Assembly (NCBI GenBank): GCA_019308985.1
Contig: JAFDHB010000038.1
Coordinates: 1-24,505 of the forward strand
Length of the DNA stretch: 24,505 nucleotides
Source: Deltaproteobacteria bacterium
GTDB taxonomy: Bacteria > Desulfobacterota > DSM-4660 > Desulfatiglandales > HGW-15
Reading direction: 5' to 3'
Made by a program: the position numbers and the translations under genes. Below the pieces are notes generated by a model. The model ran no database searches and was not told the DNA's origin. It saw only the letters and a program-made list of their open reading frames with translations. Positions 6,553-15,720 of this stretch are shown piece after piece; the stretch's first letter is position 1, and each line of letters starts with the position of its first letter.

Positions 6553-9298
6553 TTAGGTGCTGACGCCGCCGAGTAAATCTCCTTCAACCCTCGAATAGAG
6601 TTCGTCAATCTCCTCCTGGAGTTCCATTGTACGGGCCAGGGCAGTCACGATGCGGCAGTAGGTGCGGATCTCGTCGAGGCTAAGCTGTCGTCCACGGCGA
6701 TCTTTCAGCCATTTTCCGCAGACCTGATAGCCGCCGATGGGATACTTCCACGCTTCTATCGGTACAGGAGCAAAGTATTGGCTCTTGTTGGTATAGACGC
6801 GATCCCTATCCGCCTCGTAGTAAAAGCCGTCACGCTTGTTCTTCGCCACCCTATTATCACCCTCGCCCTCAAAATGGGCCAAGGGCGGGTCTAGTTCGGG
6901 CGATTCCAGGAGATGCAACGCCACCAGACGCCTGCCAAGGTCGGCCAGCGCTTCAAATACCTCCCGCTTTGCGGAGAAAGGGATGCGCGGGAAGTCCAGC
7001 CGCAAGAAGTCGGAATACCGCTCCCGGTAGGATGGGGCGTAGAGCACGGCATAGATGTAGTGAAAGACCTGTTCTGGTGCAGGCTGTTGCCCGTACGCTT
7101 CGCCTAGGGCGTTGAACAATTCAGGGTTGAGGTTGGGCTGGCGTTCCTGCGGCTCGATGGCGCTGAACAGGTTTCCTCGTTCGGGGTCGGGGTAAATATA
7201 GAGGGGACAATGATAATCAGTTGTTTTTAGGGAAACAGCTACATGCTCTGAGATGGATTTTGAGACAAAGGCATGGTGCCAGTCTCCAATATGTTCTACT
7301 CTCCTGGGGATGATTAGGGCCAAGTTCTCCCCCGCCAGCATGTGGAGCATAACACGTTTGACAGTTCTCCACACGACAGAGTCGTGGTAGAAAATCCAGC
7401 GAACATCAAAGGGCCGATACAAAACTGGTACAGTTAACCGCTTTAACTCCGAGTCAGAAACGCTCTGGAGCATTTGCCATGCGCGCCTGATACTCCATCC
7501 CTTCTTTTCCCTTATCTGAAAGAGTAGATGGAGCTCATCATCACTGCCCGGATTATGCTTGAAAAGTCGAATTCTGTTGACCAGTACATTCTGATCGAAA
7601 TCTATATCATAATTGTCGCTGGCTGTGGTCATACCAACACCATACAAAGGGAATATCTCAGTCACTTTAGGGAAGGCGTGGTACCGTTCCAACCCCTTCT
7701 CATCCCGCGGCACAAAGAGATAGAATTCCGGTTTGGGATGGATTTCGATCCAGGGGGTCGTTGTCACGTCGTGTTCCTCCAGCCACGCGTACTTGCCTTC
7801 CCGTAGGCCCCACAGGTCCGCATGGCGCAGAATGGCCTCCCGCCGGTCCCTCGTTTTGACGAAAAAGGCAATCGCCACGCCCAGCCAGGTGCGACTCTTC
7901 GGCCAGGGAGGAGAAGCCAGGAAGTTTGCTGGCCTCCAGCTCACTCATGTCCAACGTGTTGGTCAGGTAGAAGGGGATACGTTCCTCTTCTTCCAGCCGA
8001 TGCCCCAATTCCTCCAGGAAAAAGGCCATTTTGAGATGACCCACTGCAAAGGGATCCATCATCAATTCAAATCCGTAGAAGTTCTGGAGTATGTGACTGT
8101 GGATAAAGGCTTCGCGACCACCGGTCCCGTACTTGGCGGTGAACTCGTGGGTAGCTCTCTCTGCCGCACGGGCGACAAAAGTCATCGTACCGGCTGCCGG
8201 GTCGAGAAGAGTCACGTCTGTTGAAGCGAGGCCGTCGTTCTTGCCGAACCTCTCTTTCAGCAAAACGTCGAGGGAGCTCACGATGTACAAGGCCACCGGG
8301 TCTGGAGTGTAATAGACGCCTCGACGCTCTCGCTCTTCCGGGTCATAACGGGCCAGGAACGACTCATAAAAGTGGACAACAGGGTCACTGCCCTTCCCGT
8401 TACGGTAATAACGCGCCAGCATCCCCGAAACGTCCGCCACGGCCAGGACACCGGTGATGTCATCCACGATCCACTCCATCTCGGTGGGTAAGTCTCCCAA
8501 GGAGATGAAGCGGAAAAGATCACGCAGTACTCCGATAGTGTGAGGAATGTGGTCAAACGCCCCCTGGCGGGTGAAGCCCTTTGCAGCCCGGGTGCGTGCA
8601 GCGAACAGTCCGTAGGTGATCGTCTGGGCGTACAGGTCGGCAAACTCCTCCGGCGTGAGGCTGCCGATGAAGAACTTCTGGAAGGCCTCGTAAAATCCCG
8701 AGAGTTGGCCGTCACCCTGCTCTTGTTCGCTGGACAACTGCTGGAACACGATATCGCGTAGAAAACGGGTACGCTTCGCCAGTTCCACGGCCAGAGATTC
8801 CGCTGTAAGCGGCCGAGGAAAAGAGAATTGGAAAAACTGCTCCAGCAGTGCCCACGTACCATCCGCATCTTCTATAGGAGGTTTCGTCTGCAGCTCGGTC
8901 AGAACGAAGGGACGTGCCAGTCGGGCCGTAGCTATACGTCGTCCATCTCGATACAGCCAGAATTCCAGAAAGTTGGTGAGAATCAGGTTAGGAAATGTCG
9001 CTCGGTACCGTTCCGGCTGCTCCGATGACTCAACCTTGTGCAAGTCCGTAGAGGGGGCCTTGGCTTCAAGGTAACCAACGATGTGAGTGCTACCGTCCCA
9101 GATGCGGAAGTCGGGATTGCCAGCTTCGCTTGGCCGAGGCAAGACGGTCACGTGGATGCCGGAGCGACCGGTGACCCGTACAAATCCTTGAAGAAGGTCC
9201 TTCAGCGCGGAGTAGAAACTTTCCTCACGTGCATCACCTGTGCCGACGACCCGAGTGAGTTCCTTGAGATAGTTGTTGAATATTTTTTTCGAGCCCAT
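6553..9298 (-). pseudogene. Type ISP-like restriction-modification gene with internal deletion and frameshift
   Basis: The gene survives as two overlapping minus-strand frames. The N-terminal part (start 9298) has a PD-(D/E)xK nuclease signature (D63, E78-A-K80). It also has YYTPDP before the methyltransferase and the AdoMet motif I, DPAAGTMTF, near 366-374. Homology runs to SSLAEESHLAG (about residue 473). It then jumps into another frame at about 7879, resuming with GVAIAFFVK and the C-terminal target-recognition region, which ends at 6553. Intact relatives carry roughly 140 residues between these points, including the catalytic NPPY motif, which is absent here. An in-phase product is therefore not made and the methyltransferase would be dead. 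The frameshifted tail and the start abutting a broken gene suggest a transferred, decaying defence gene. An assembly deletion is possible. Confidence 0.85.
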
Positions 9299-9544
9299 CT
9301 TTATGCCATCAAGCGCCTAATCGCAGAGCTGGTTGCAATTGCGACGGCTAGAGGTCGCCCGCCTCATGCAGGCTGGTTAGAAACACGCACACTTATGGGC
9401 GAAAATTTCTGGCCTTACGGAATCGTGCCGAACCGCAAGGCCCTCGATACATTGTTCCAGTATTCCTGCGAGCAGGGCCTGGCAAGTCGAAAGCTGACGA
9501 TCGAGGAGCTCTTTCTTCCGTCAACGATGGCGTTTGAGGAGTAA
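9299..9544 (+). pseudogene. C-terminal remnant of a 4,5-dihydroxyphthalate-decarboxylase-like protein
   Basis: Only the last ~70-80 residues survive. They contain the family tail MGENFWPYG followed by PNRKALDTLF, EQGLASRKL and EELFLP. These proteins resemble periplasmic binding proteins and are often found with transporters in aromatic-degradation loci. The upstream two-thirds is missing. In its place lies the start of the oppositely oriented restriction gene, so the break coincides with its 5' end. The open frame continues back to 9038, but that part is only antisense to the restriction gene. No start or ribosome site is left. Confidence 0.7.
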
Positions 9545-9547
9545 CCC

Positions 9548-9640
9548 TTGAACGCTCGCAAGAAAAAGAAACGTAACATCGGCCGCAAGGCGGCTCCGGT
9601 ATCCTCAAAACGACGCTTTCCAGTCATCTGGGTGATTTAA
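9548..9640 (+). pseudogene. Short basic reading frame, likely the N-terminus of a lost downstream gene
   Basis: A TTG three bases after the decarboxylase remnant's stop opens a 30-codon frame rich in Lys and Arg (NARKKKKRN) and ending RRFPVIWVI. The charged start followed by a short hydrophobic stretch resembles the first residues of an inner-membrane transporter subunit. That would fit the usual neighbours of the remnant before it. It stops at 9640, just before the lipoprotein gene. It may be a truncated gene or chance. Confidence 0.3.
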
Positions 9641-9651
9641 CCTAAAGCTCA

Positions 9652-10725
9652 TTAACGAGTATAAAGCATGGGTTCCCGTTGTAATTTTTCAGATTTTTTG
9701 CGGGACTCTGGACTACCATAGTCCTCAAATCGTACTATTCCTTTGGGATTTCCGCGAGCATTGTCCATTATGTATTTCTTTCCATTAACTATGAACAGAC
9801 AAGCTCGGTGGTAGTTGCCTTTAGGAGACATAAGCGCTCGATCAGCTACGATATATCTGCGAGCTTCGTAGCCGGCTTTATGTAAAACATACACGGTGAA
9901 AGCGGTGATTTGTGCACAGTGGCCATACTTGTTTGTAAATACTCTCCGTGCTTCTTCCGGGCCCTCACCATAACCCCTGACATACTTATATCTAATAACA
10001 TGCCTTTCATAATAGTCCAGCAGTTCCGGGGAATTTAGTCTATCTGTTACTATATCAAAATCTTTCCACCTCAAATCTTTATTTCCGGATTTTACTTCTT
10101 TTATGATCACTCGTGCTTTTCGTTTGAATATTCTGGGTTGGTATTTATAATTAGTAATGATAAGTTTTTCTAAATATTTTTTATCATTCTTATGTCTTAA
10201 AAACAGTTTTTGCATTTCTTTATCTTTCATATTGTCTATTATTATTGAAATCTGTTCTTCTGAGAGATTAATAGACTCGAATTGAAAATCCCATGCTGTT
10301 CTAAGCAATTTTTGTAGTGAATATTCTTTCAAAATGTCTCTTGCATCATCCAGTTTCCCATCTTCAGCCAGCCAAAACAAAGCTTGTAATGGTGAACAAT
10401 ACTTCCTTACCTCGGGAATACCAATCAAATACATCTCTTCAAAGGCTTTATTAAAAGCATTTGGATTTTCATCATAAAGCTTAATTAGCTTTGCCAGAGC
10501 ATAATTTTCGTTAACGGAAATTCCATCCTGAAGCTCCGGTAGTTTCCCAAGCTCTTCGGCAAGCAGGGGATTATTCTCATGTAAATTATTTAAAATTGAT
10601 GGACAAGAATTGCCGGAGAAGGGAATGTTAGGCTTTGAAGGGCCGGAAGAAGCGCAGCCGGAAAAGAAGGACATCATACCGACAATTAATAACAATATCA
10701 GATAATTATCAGCAGTTCTTTTCAT
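9652..10725 (-). CDS. Lipoprotein with transglutaminase-like C-terminal domain
   Basis: This 357-aa protein has a type II signal peptide: MKRT, a hydrophobic run, then a lipobox SFFSGC with the lipid-bearing Cys at residue 24. The middle is helical and charged. The C-terminal third has a transglutaminase/papain-like core: YGHCAQITAF (nucleophile Cys), YHRACLF (His) and KYIMDNARG (Asp). It could cleave or crosslink an envelope peptide, but the substrate is unknown. The frame extends to 10761, but that start lies inside the RAYT terminal repeat. The ATG at 10725 has an AAGAGGA ribosome site. The gene is clearly more AT-rich than its neighbours, which suggests recent transfer. It stands alone between a decayed region and a mobile element. 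Confidence 0.75.
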   Translation of the reverse strand: MKRTADNYLILLLIVGMMSFFSGCASSGPSKPNIPFSGNSCPSILNNLHENNPLLAEELGKLPELQDGISVNENYALAKLIKLYDENPNAFNKAFEEMYLIGIPEVRKYCSPLQALFWLAEDGKLDDARDILKEYSLQKLLRTAWDFQFESINLSEEQISIIIDNMKDKEMQKLFLRHKNDKKYLEKLIITNYKYQPRIFKRKARVIIKEVKSGNKDLRWKDFDIVTDRLNSPELLDYYERHVIRYKYVRGYGEGPEEARRVFTNKYGHCAQITAFTVYVLHKAGYEARRYIVADRALMSPKGNYHRACLFIVNGKKYIMDNARGNPKGIVRFEDYGSPESRKKSEKLQREPMLYTR

Positions 10726-10750
10726 ACGGTTTTTCCTCTTTTCGTAAAAA

Positions 10751-10772
10751 GGGACGCCCATGATTTTATGCC
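10751..10772. repeat. Left terminal inverted repeat of the RAYT element
   Basis: GGGACGCCCATGATTTTATG pairs with the reverse complement of 11817-11838. It lies 4 nt from the transposase stop codon, so the element is very compact. It also supplies an ATG in frame with the lipoprotein gene, upstream of the likely real start. Confidence 0.7.
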
Positions 10773-10776
10773 TTGC

Positions 10777-11781
10777 TCAATCAAACAATTTCCATTGCCG
10801 ATCGTGAGCCAGTTTTTCTCCACGCCTTACCGCCCTGCTAACACCAGACTGCCCCATTCCAAGGATCTGAGCAACGGCAGTACCAGCCATGCCCAACTCT
10901 TTAACAGCCCAATAGCATACCAGGCTTCTCGCTTTCACACGCTGAGGCTCTTTGCCAGGAGTCAAAATCCTGTCCCTTTTCATTTCAAAGACTTCTGCCA
11001 CCCTCTCAACAACCCTATCAAAGTCATAACCTTGGGTTTTGAGTCTATAGCGTCGCTCAAATTGCTCATCCTCCTGTTCCAGCACCGATTGCACAAAATC
11101 ACTATCCCCAAGGATCCGTTCATCACTCTTCAAATGGATTCCTGATTTTAGCAAGGCCTTCAGTGCATTCCACCCTCCCGCTGTCCTTATCAGTCCACCA
11201 CCAATTAATTCCGGCCTTCTGCCCAGCTCAATTCCCTCTTCGACAAATAATCGGTATTGCTTGCGAGCCGAAGAGACTCTTCGGCCAAAGTAACTCAGAA
11301 CGGTGTCAATATCTTGCCACTCATTACCTCTTTTGCCCATTAAGACACTGTGCCCACAGTACGGATACTGATCCAGCTTTCCCAGGGTTGTTACAATTCC
11401 TGCTCTCAGGGGATTCAAATGGATGTAACGGACCAATTCCAAGAAATAAGGATCTTCCTGGCACAGAATTGACTTGTAACGGTTCTGAAACAGGTGGCCA
11501 TGGCGGCCATGTCTTCGATTGAACGAAACAGCATATCCGGTCAGCATCCTTCTCATTACCGTGGCTATGGCTACATTCCCCGTCCTGAGCAAGAGGTGAA
11601 AATGGTTTGGAATCAATGTCCAGGCGTAACACGCTGTGGAAGTTTCTCTCAGAATACTACCGAGTCTATCCATAAAGTTCTGCCGGTCGGCGTCATCCCG
11701 AAAGATATTTCTTCCCTCAATTCCCCGGCAGATGATGTGATGCAGCGCTCCGGGAGAATCTATGCGAGCTTGGCGGGGCAT
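10777..11781 (-). CDS. REP-associated tyrosine transposase (RAYT), with DnaA-like C-terminal domain
   Basis: This 334-aa protein belongs to the Y1 HUH nucleases related to IS200/IS605 transposases. It carries the HUH motif PNHFHLLL (H60, H62) and the catalytic Tyr Y119 in RYIHLNP. The long C-terminal part (about 235-334) resembles the DnaA C-terminal helix-turn-helix region: a basic stretch, RSLVCYWAVKELG, then LGMGQSGVSRAV. That is a known arrangement for RAYTs. The enzyme nicks and moves single-stranded palindromic DNA. The gene is full length and uninterrupted, so it may be active. The ATG is at 11781. I see no strong ribosome site, so expression is probably low. Confidence 0.88.
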   Translation of the reverse strand: MPRQARIDSPGALHHIICRGIEGRNIFRDDADRQNFMDRLGSILRETSTACYAWTLIPNHFHLLLRTGNVAIATVMRRMLTGYAVSFNRRHGRHGHLFQNRYKSILCQEDPYFLELVRYIHLNPLRAGIVTTLGKLDQYPYCGHSVLMGKRGNEWQDIDTVLSYFGRRVSSARKQYRLFVEEGIELGRRPELIGGGLIRTAGGWNALKALLKSGIHLKSDERILGDSDFVQSVLEQEDEQFERRYRLKTQGYDFDRVVERVAEVFEMKRDRILTPGKEPQRVKARSLVCYWAVKELGMAGTAVAQILGMGQSGVSRAVRRGEKLAHDRQWKLFD

Positions 11782-11816
11782 GCCTTCTATTTATCAAGAA
11801 TACAGGGAAAAGGAAA

Positions 11817-11838
11817 GCATAATTTCATGGGCGTCCCC
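11817..11838. repeat. Right terminal inverted repeat, overlapping the comEC 3' end
   Basis: Read on the minus strand it is GGGGACGCCCATGAAATTAT. The comEC stop codon TGA (11827-11825) and its last three to four codons lie inside this repeat. Confidence 0.7.
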
Positions 11839-14296
11839 TTCCCTTCAAGAAGCTGCTCACCTCGAGCCCCCCTTCATCAATGGAGATGTCTATTGAGCCC
11901 AGTTGGTCGATTCTCAGGATCCGGCATCCCGCGTCTTTCAGCCTCTTGATCGTCTCCGGATGGGGAAACCCATAGGGATTGCCCCTCCCCCCTGAAATAA
12001 CGCATATACTTGGTTTGACCATATCCAGGAAGGCCCTGGAACAGGACGTACGCCCGCCGTGGTGGGGGACGAGGAGGACGTCACTCCTCAGCCTCGGCCC
12101 GGCCCTTTTCACCAGCAATTGTTCTCCCGCCTTTTCAATATCGCCTGGGAACAGGAAGGATATTCCCCGGTAGGAGATCTTCAGGACCATTGAAAGGTCG
12201 TTAGTCCTCATTTCTTTTCCGTACCGGAATTCTCCGTCTCCCGCGGGAGGCGGGTGAAGCACCTCGATTCTGACCCCCGAGATTGACCTGGATTCCGCCA
12301 AATCCATCGGGAGACGCATCTCTATGTCCTCTGACTCTACTATGCTCATCAGGTCTTTGAATGACTCGCCTTTGGGTCTCTGGCCATTGTACCAGAACTC
12401 ACTTGGTCCGAAATGTCTCGCTATAAACCTCAACCCGTTCAGGTGGTCGGGATGGGGATGGCTCAAGACCAGGTAATCCACCCTGCCTATCTTGGACCCA
12501 AGAAGGTAAGGGGCCACTACCATCCTCCCCACGTCAAAGGTATCCCGAGCGAAACCCCCTCCATCCACGAGCATCCTCTTCCTGCCGGGAAAGCGAATCA
12601 GCGCTGCATTTCCCTGCCCCACGTCCAGGAAAGTCACCTGCAAAGGTCTGTTGAACCTGGTCCTGTAGACCCAGTAGGAGATGTCTCCTAAGGCAAAGAA
12701 AAGGATCAAGCAGATGGCCGGCCTTTTCCACCTCGTTCGACTCGGGGCGAAAAAGAAGAGCACGAACCCGTAGAAAAGGCTTATCTCAAAGATATTCGGG
12801 ATAAACGTCCAGCAAGCGGACCAGGGGAGGTCAGCCCAGAACCCCGCTATCACCTTCATGCCGTCCACACCCCATGAACTCGCTCCCAGCAGGCACTTGG
12901 AAATGAAATGGGAAAAGGGCAAGAAAAATACCGCAAGGAGGCCCAAGGGCAGTACCCACAATCCCAGGATAGGGAGCACGGTCATGTTTGCAGGCACCGA
13001 CACCAAGGAGACCTGGTGAAAGTAATAGGCACTGAGGGGAAGGAGAAAAAACACCGCCGAGATGGTTACCACAGCGGTCCCAATCATATAGGAATAGAGC
13101 CGTCTGAGAACGGGTTTTTTTTCTCCCCCTGTCCCATGGAATGGTGAAGGCATCCTTTGCATCAGCTGCGGGCCAAGGAGGAGAATCCCCACCACTGCCA
13201 TGAATGATAACTGGAAGGAAATACTGGATATCGCCCCGGGATCCAAGGATAAGACCACTAAAGCCGCAATGCCCAGGGTAGACCAAAGGTCCCGCTCCCG
13301 GCCTATGATCATGGAAGCGAAATAGGCAAGGGCCATTATCATGGCTCTCTGACTCGAGACCCGGAAACCGGTAAGGGCTGTGTACATGATCACTGTCACC
13401 ATGCTGAGCAGGGCGGAAACTTTTCTGATGTCGGTCTTCAGGGAGATCCTGGAGGAGAAGGATAGGAGAGTCTTGAAAAGGGAAAAGGCCAGCAATGCGA
13501 CCAGCCCTATATGAAGGCCGGATACCGCCAGAATGTGCCCGAGCCCGGACCTGTTGAGTCTGTCCCTGAATGAGTTGCTGATCCTCTGCCTCTCGCCAAG
13601 GATCAGGGCGACCAATATGCCTGCATTCTCAGGCGGGAGATTTTCCCAAAGAAACTCTTTGGCACTCTTTCTGGCCCCTTCAATCCAGCCCCTTGGAAAC
13701 CCCAGTTTTGCCATGCCCATGGGCACGACCATTCGGCCATCTGAAACAGAGGCCGAACAGTCGAAGCCCTTCCACCTCATGTAGGACGCATAATTGAACC
13801 CGCCCGGGTTGTTGAAGTTCTTGAACAGGCCAAGTCTGGCAGGAAAATGAATTTTATCCCCGGGGTGGAATGTTCGCGCATTCCTGTAAATGGTGAGGCG
13901 GCATTTGGCATCGGTCCTCCTCTCCGTGGCCGCCCTTTCTCTCCCCACCTTGATCTTGTGGATCCTGATTGCGTACCCGGCTACATCCCCCGATGAGCTG
14001 AGCTGTTCCAGGACGGTTGCCTCCAGGGTGACCTTTTCTCTGCGGTCGGCAAGGTCCATCACGAACGGATCCGTGTTGCTTCGAGGTGTCAAGAAACAAC
14101 CCAATGAGAAAAAGAGAGACAATAGGGCCCATTTGGCGGGTCTGGAAGAAGGTAGCGCCAGGAAAATCAAGAGAGTGAGTAGTATAAACGGAAGGGTGAG
14201 GTTGAAAAGATCGGGCAACTGCCAGGATAGGGATCGGCCCACCAACAGCCCCCCGATGAATGCCAAAAGGAGGGGGATCAGGGGACGACTGCCCAT
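11825..14296 (-). CDS. comEC: ComEC/Rec2-family DNA uptake channel protein
   Basis: This 823-aa inner-membrane protein is predicted to carry single-stranded DNA into the cytoplasm during transformation. The N-terminus has hydrophobic segments and a DUF4131-like region. The central competence domain, starting around HILAVSGLHIGL, has many membrane helices. The C-terminal third is a metallo-beta-lactamase domain with FLDVGQGNAALIRF and the metal motif LSHPHPDHLNG. ATG 14296 lies 1 nt after the murA stop with AAGG upstream, and I prefer it to the longer frame starting at 14326. The last codons and the stop come from the adjoining RAYT terminal repeat, so the original C-terminus was probably a few residues different. 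The 11987-12049 segment is duplicated at 6249-6311. Confidence 0.9.
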   Translation of the reverse strand: MGSRPLIPLLLAFIGGLLVGRSLSWQLPDLFNLTLPFILLTLLIFLALPSSRPAKWALLSLFFSLGCFLTPRSNTDPFVMDLADRREKVTLEATVLEQLSSSGDVAGYAIRIHKIKVGRERAATERRTDAKCRLTIYRNARTFHPGDKIHFPARLGLFKNFNNPGGFNYASYMRWKGFDCSASVSDGRMVVPMGMAKLGFPRGWIEGARKSAKEFLWENLPPENAGILVALILGERQRISNSFRDRLNRSGLGHILAVSGLHIGLVALLAFSLFKTLLSFSSRISLKTDIRKVSALLSMVTVIMYTALTGFRVSSQRAMIMALAYFASMIIGRERDLWSTLGIAALVVLSLDPGAISSISFQLSFMAVVGILLLGPQLMQRMPSPFHGTGGEKKPVLRRLYSYMIGTAVVTISAVFFLLPLSAYYFHQVSLVSVPANMTVLPILGLWVLPLGLLAVFFLPFSHFISKCLLGASSWGVDGMKVIAGFWADLPWSACWTFIPNIFEISLFYGFVLFFFAPSRTRWKRPAICLILFFALGDISYWVYRTRFNRPLQVTFLDVGQGNAALIRFPGRKRMLVDGGGFARDTFDVGRMVVAPYLLGSKIGRVDYLVLSHPHPDHLNGLRFIARHFGPSEFWYNGQRPKGESFKDLMSIVESEDIEMRLPMDLAESRSISGVRIEVLHPPPAGDGEFRYGKEMRTNDLSMVLKISYRGISFLFPGDIEKAGEQLLVKRAGPRLRSDVLLVPHHGGRTSCSRAFLDMVKPSICVISGGRGNPYGFPHPETIKRLKDAGCRILRIDQLGSIDISIDEGGLEVSSFLKGRGRP

Positions 14297-14297
14297 T

Positions 14298-15560
14298 CTA
14301 AGCCTTTTCCCGCCGGATCCTTGCACCGAGGGCCTGGAATTTCTCCTCCAGGCGCTCGTAACCCCTGTCCAGGTGGTATATCCGGTGGACTTCCGTGGGT
14401 CCGCCTCTTGCTACGAGTCCTGCAATGACGAGTGAGGCGCTTGCCCTCAGGTCAGTGGCCATGACAGGCGCAGCGAGCAGGTATTCCCTCCCCCTCACCA
14501 GCGCCTGATTACCGTCAATCTCGATGTCTGCGCCCATCCTCCTCAGTTCACCTACGTGGATGAACCTGTTTTCAAATATTGTCTCCCTTATGATGCTCGT
14601 CCCCTTTGATATGCACATGAGGGCCATGAACTGGGCCTGAAGGTCTGTCGGAAACCCGGGAAACGGCATGGTCTTGATATCGGCTGAAAGGATCTCCTCC
14701 GGCCCCTTGATGAAGAGGGATTCTCCCCTCTGCTCAATCTCAGCGCCGATCTCCTGGAGTTTTTCCACTACGGCAGTATTGTGCTCTTGCCGGCACTGGT
14801 GGATCGTAACCTGGCCGCCCGTCATTGCAGTTGCTATCATAAAGGTGCCTGCCTCTATCCTGTCCGGGATGATCCTATGATGGGTCGCGGGCTCCAGTGC
14901 CTCGACCCCTTCTATTACGATCGTATCCGTACCTTCACCCTCTATAACAGAGCCCATGCTGCGTAACATCCTTGCCAAATCCTGAACCTCAGGCTCCCTG
15001 GCAGCATTTTCAATCACGGTCCTACCCTTTGCCGTGACCGCCGCCATCATAATGTTTTCCGTGCCCGTAACAGTGGGGATGTCAAAAAAGATGTTCGCAC
15101 CCTTCAGCCTGTCTACCTTGGCGTTGATATAGCCGTGTTCAAGGTGCATGTCTACGCCCATGGCGGACAGTGCCCTGAGGTGAAAGTTCACGGGCCTCGC
15201 CCCTATTGCGCATCCTCCAGGGAGGGAAATCCTGGCTCGACCCAGCCGCGCGAGTAGCGGACCAAGCAACAGAATAGAGGCCCTCATGGTCCTGACCAGG
15301 TCATAGGGGGCCTCATGGTCAGCAATATTATCTGAGTTTATTCTGAGCCCACCATCCTCCCCTTCCTCGAAAAGGACCCCCATATTGGACATTATCTCCC
15401 TTACGGTCCTTATATCCCTCAACTTTGGGACATTGTAAAGACAGTGCCACCCACCAGTAAGTATGCATGCGGAGATAATCGGCAGGGCGGCATTCTTGGC
15501 CCCGCTTACGCGTACCTCTCCCCTTAGTACATCCCCACCTTCTATGACAATCTTATCCAT
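14298..15560 (-). CDS. murA: UDP-N-acetylglucosamine 1-carboxyvinyltransferase
   Basis: MurA (420 aa) transfers enolpyruvate from PEP to UDP-GlcNAc, the first committed step of peptidoglycan synthesis, in the cytoplasm. The N-terminal [13 protein letters not shown] and the catalytic loop [11 protein letters not shown] are intact. The active-site Cys is residue 117, equivalent to E. coli Cys115, so fosfomycin sensitivity would be expected. The frame is open to a GTG at 15614, but MDKIVIEGG at 15560 gives the normal family length, although its ribosome site (ACAGG) is weak. comEC follows after 1 nt, so the two are probably co-transcribed. That pairing mixes an essential and an accessory function and looks like chance adjacency. 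Confidence 0.95.
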   Translation of the reverse strand: MDKIVIEGGDVLRGEVRVSGAKNAALPIISACILTGGWHCLYNVPKLRDIRTVREIMSNMGVLFEEGEDGGLRINSDNIADHEAPYDLVRTMRASILLLGPLLARLGRARISLPGGCAIGARPVNFHLRALSAMGVDMHLEHGYINAKVDRLKGANIFFDIPTVTGTENIMMAAVTAKGRTVIENAAREPEVQDLARMLRSMGSVIEGEGTDTIVIEGVEALEPATHHRIIPDRIEAGTFMIATAMTGGQVTIHQCRQEHNTAVVEKLQEIGAEIEQRGESLFIKGPEEILSADIKTMPFPGFPTDLQAQFMALMCISKGTSIIRETIFENRFIHVGELRRMGADIEIDGNQALVRGREYLLAAPVMATDLRASASLVIAGLVARGGPTEVHRIYHLDRGYERLEEKFQALGARIRREKA

Positions 15561-15630
15561 CCTGTGAAGCGGCTCTGGCTTTGGACCTTGCAACGGGGGG
15601 AAGGATCTTCCCACTCGCTGTTCAAATCAT

Positions 15631-15659
15631 TCCATTTCGTATAAATTTTAGTTTATAAT
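15631..15659 (+). promoter_or_regulatory. Promoter for the Mut7-C gene
   Basis: A perfect -10 TATAAT (15654-15659) lies 17 nt after a poor -35 (TCCATT). Transcription would start near 15666, about 55 nt before the GTG start at 15721. It lies in the AT-rich gap between the divergent murA and Mut7-C genes. Confidence 0.5.
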
Positions 15660-15684
15660 AGCCCCATACTACAGTCAATGCATA

Positions 15685-15710
15685 TTGATTCATGGGGTTG
15701 ATTCATGGGG
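15685..15710. repeat. Tandem 13-nt duplication in a 5' leader
   Basis: TTGATTCATGGGG occurs twice back to back, with no mismatch, just upstream of the Mut7-C gene start. The GGGGAGAA formed at the end of the second copy serves as the likely ribosome site. It looks like a recent slippage duplication, and it may alter translation initiation. Confidence 0.7.
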
Positions 15711-15720
15711 AGAAGCTGTA

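Larger units (their letters stand above)
10751..11838 (-). mobile_element. RAYT (Y1 transposase) element with terminal inverted repeats
   Basis: The element consists of little more than the transposase gene between two ~22-nt inverted ends (10751-10772 and 11817-11838), which match at about 19 of 22 positions and begin GGGACGCCCATGA. No target duplication is visible, as expected for Y1 transposases. It lies between the lipoprotein gene and comEC. Its right end overlaps the 3' end of comEC. Confidence 0.75.

Noticed and set aside
7528..7806. 92-codon plus-strand frame inside the restriction gene
   Set aside because: It is antisense to a conserved C-terminal region and is a shadow frame.
9038..9298. 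N-terminal half of the plus-strand frame ending at 9544
   Set aside because: It is antisense to the conserved N-terminus of the restriction gene. Only the part after 9299 resembles a protein family.
6249..12049. The two comEC segments as attL/attR sites of an integrated element
   Set aside because: There is no integrase, and the left copy is not joined to any comEC 3' end, so excision would not restore the gene.
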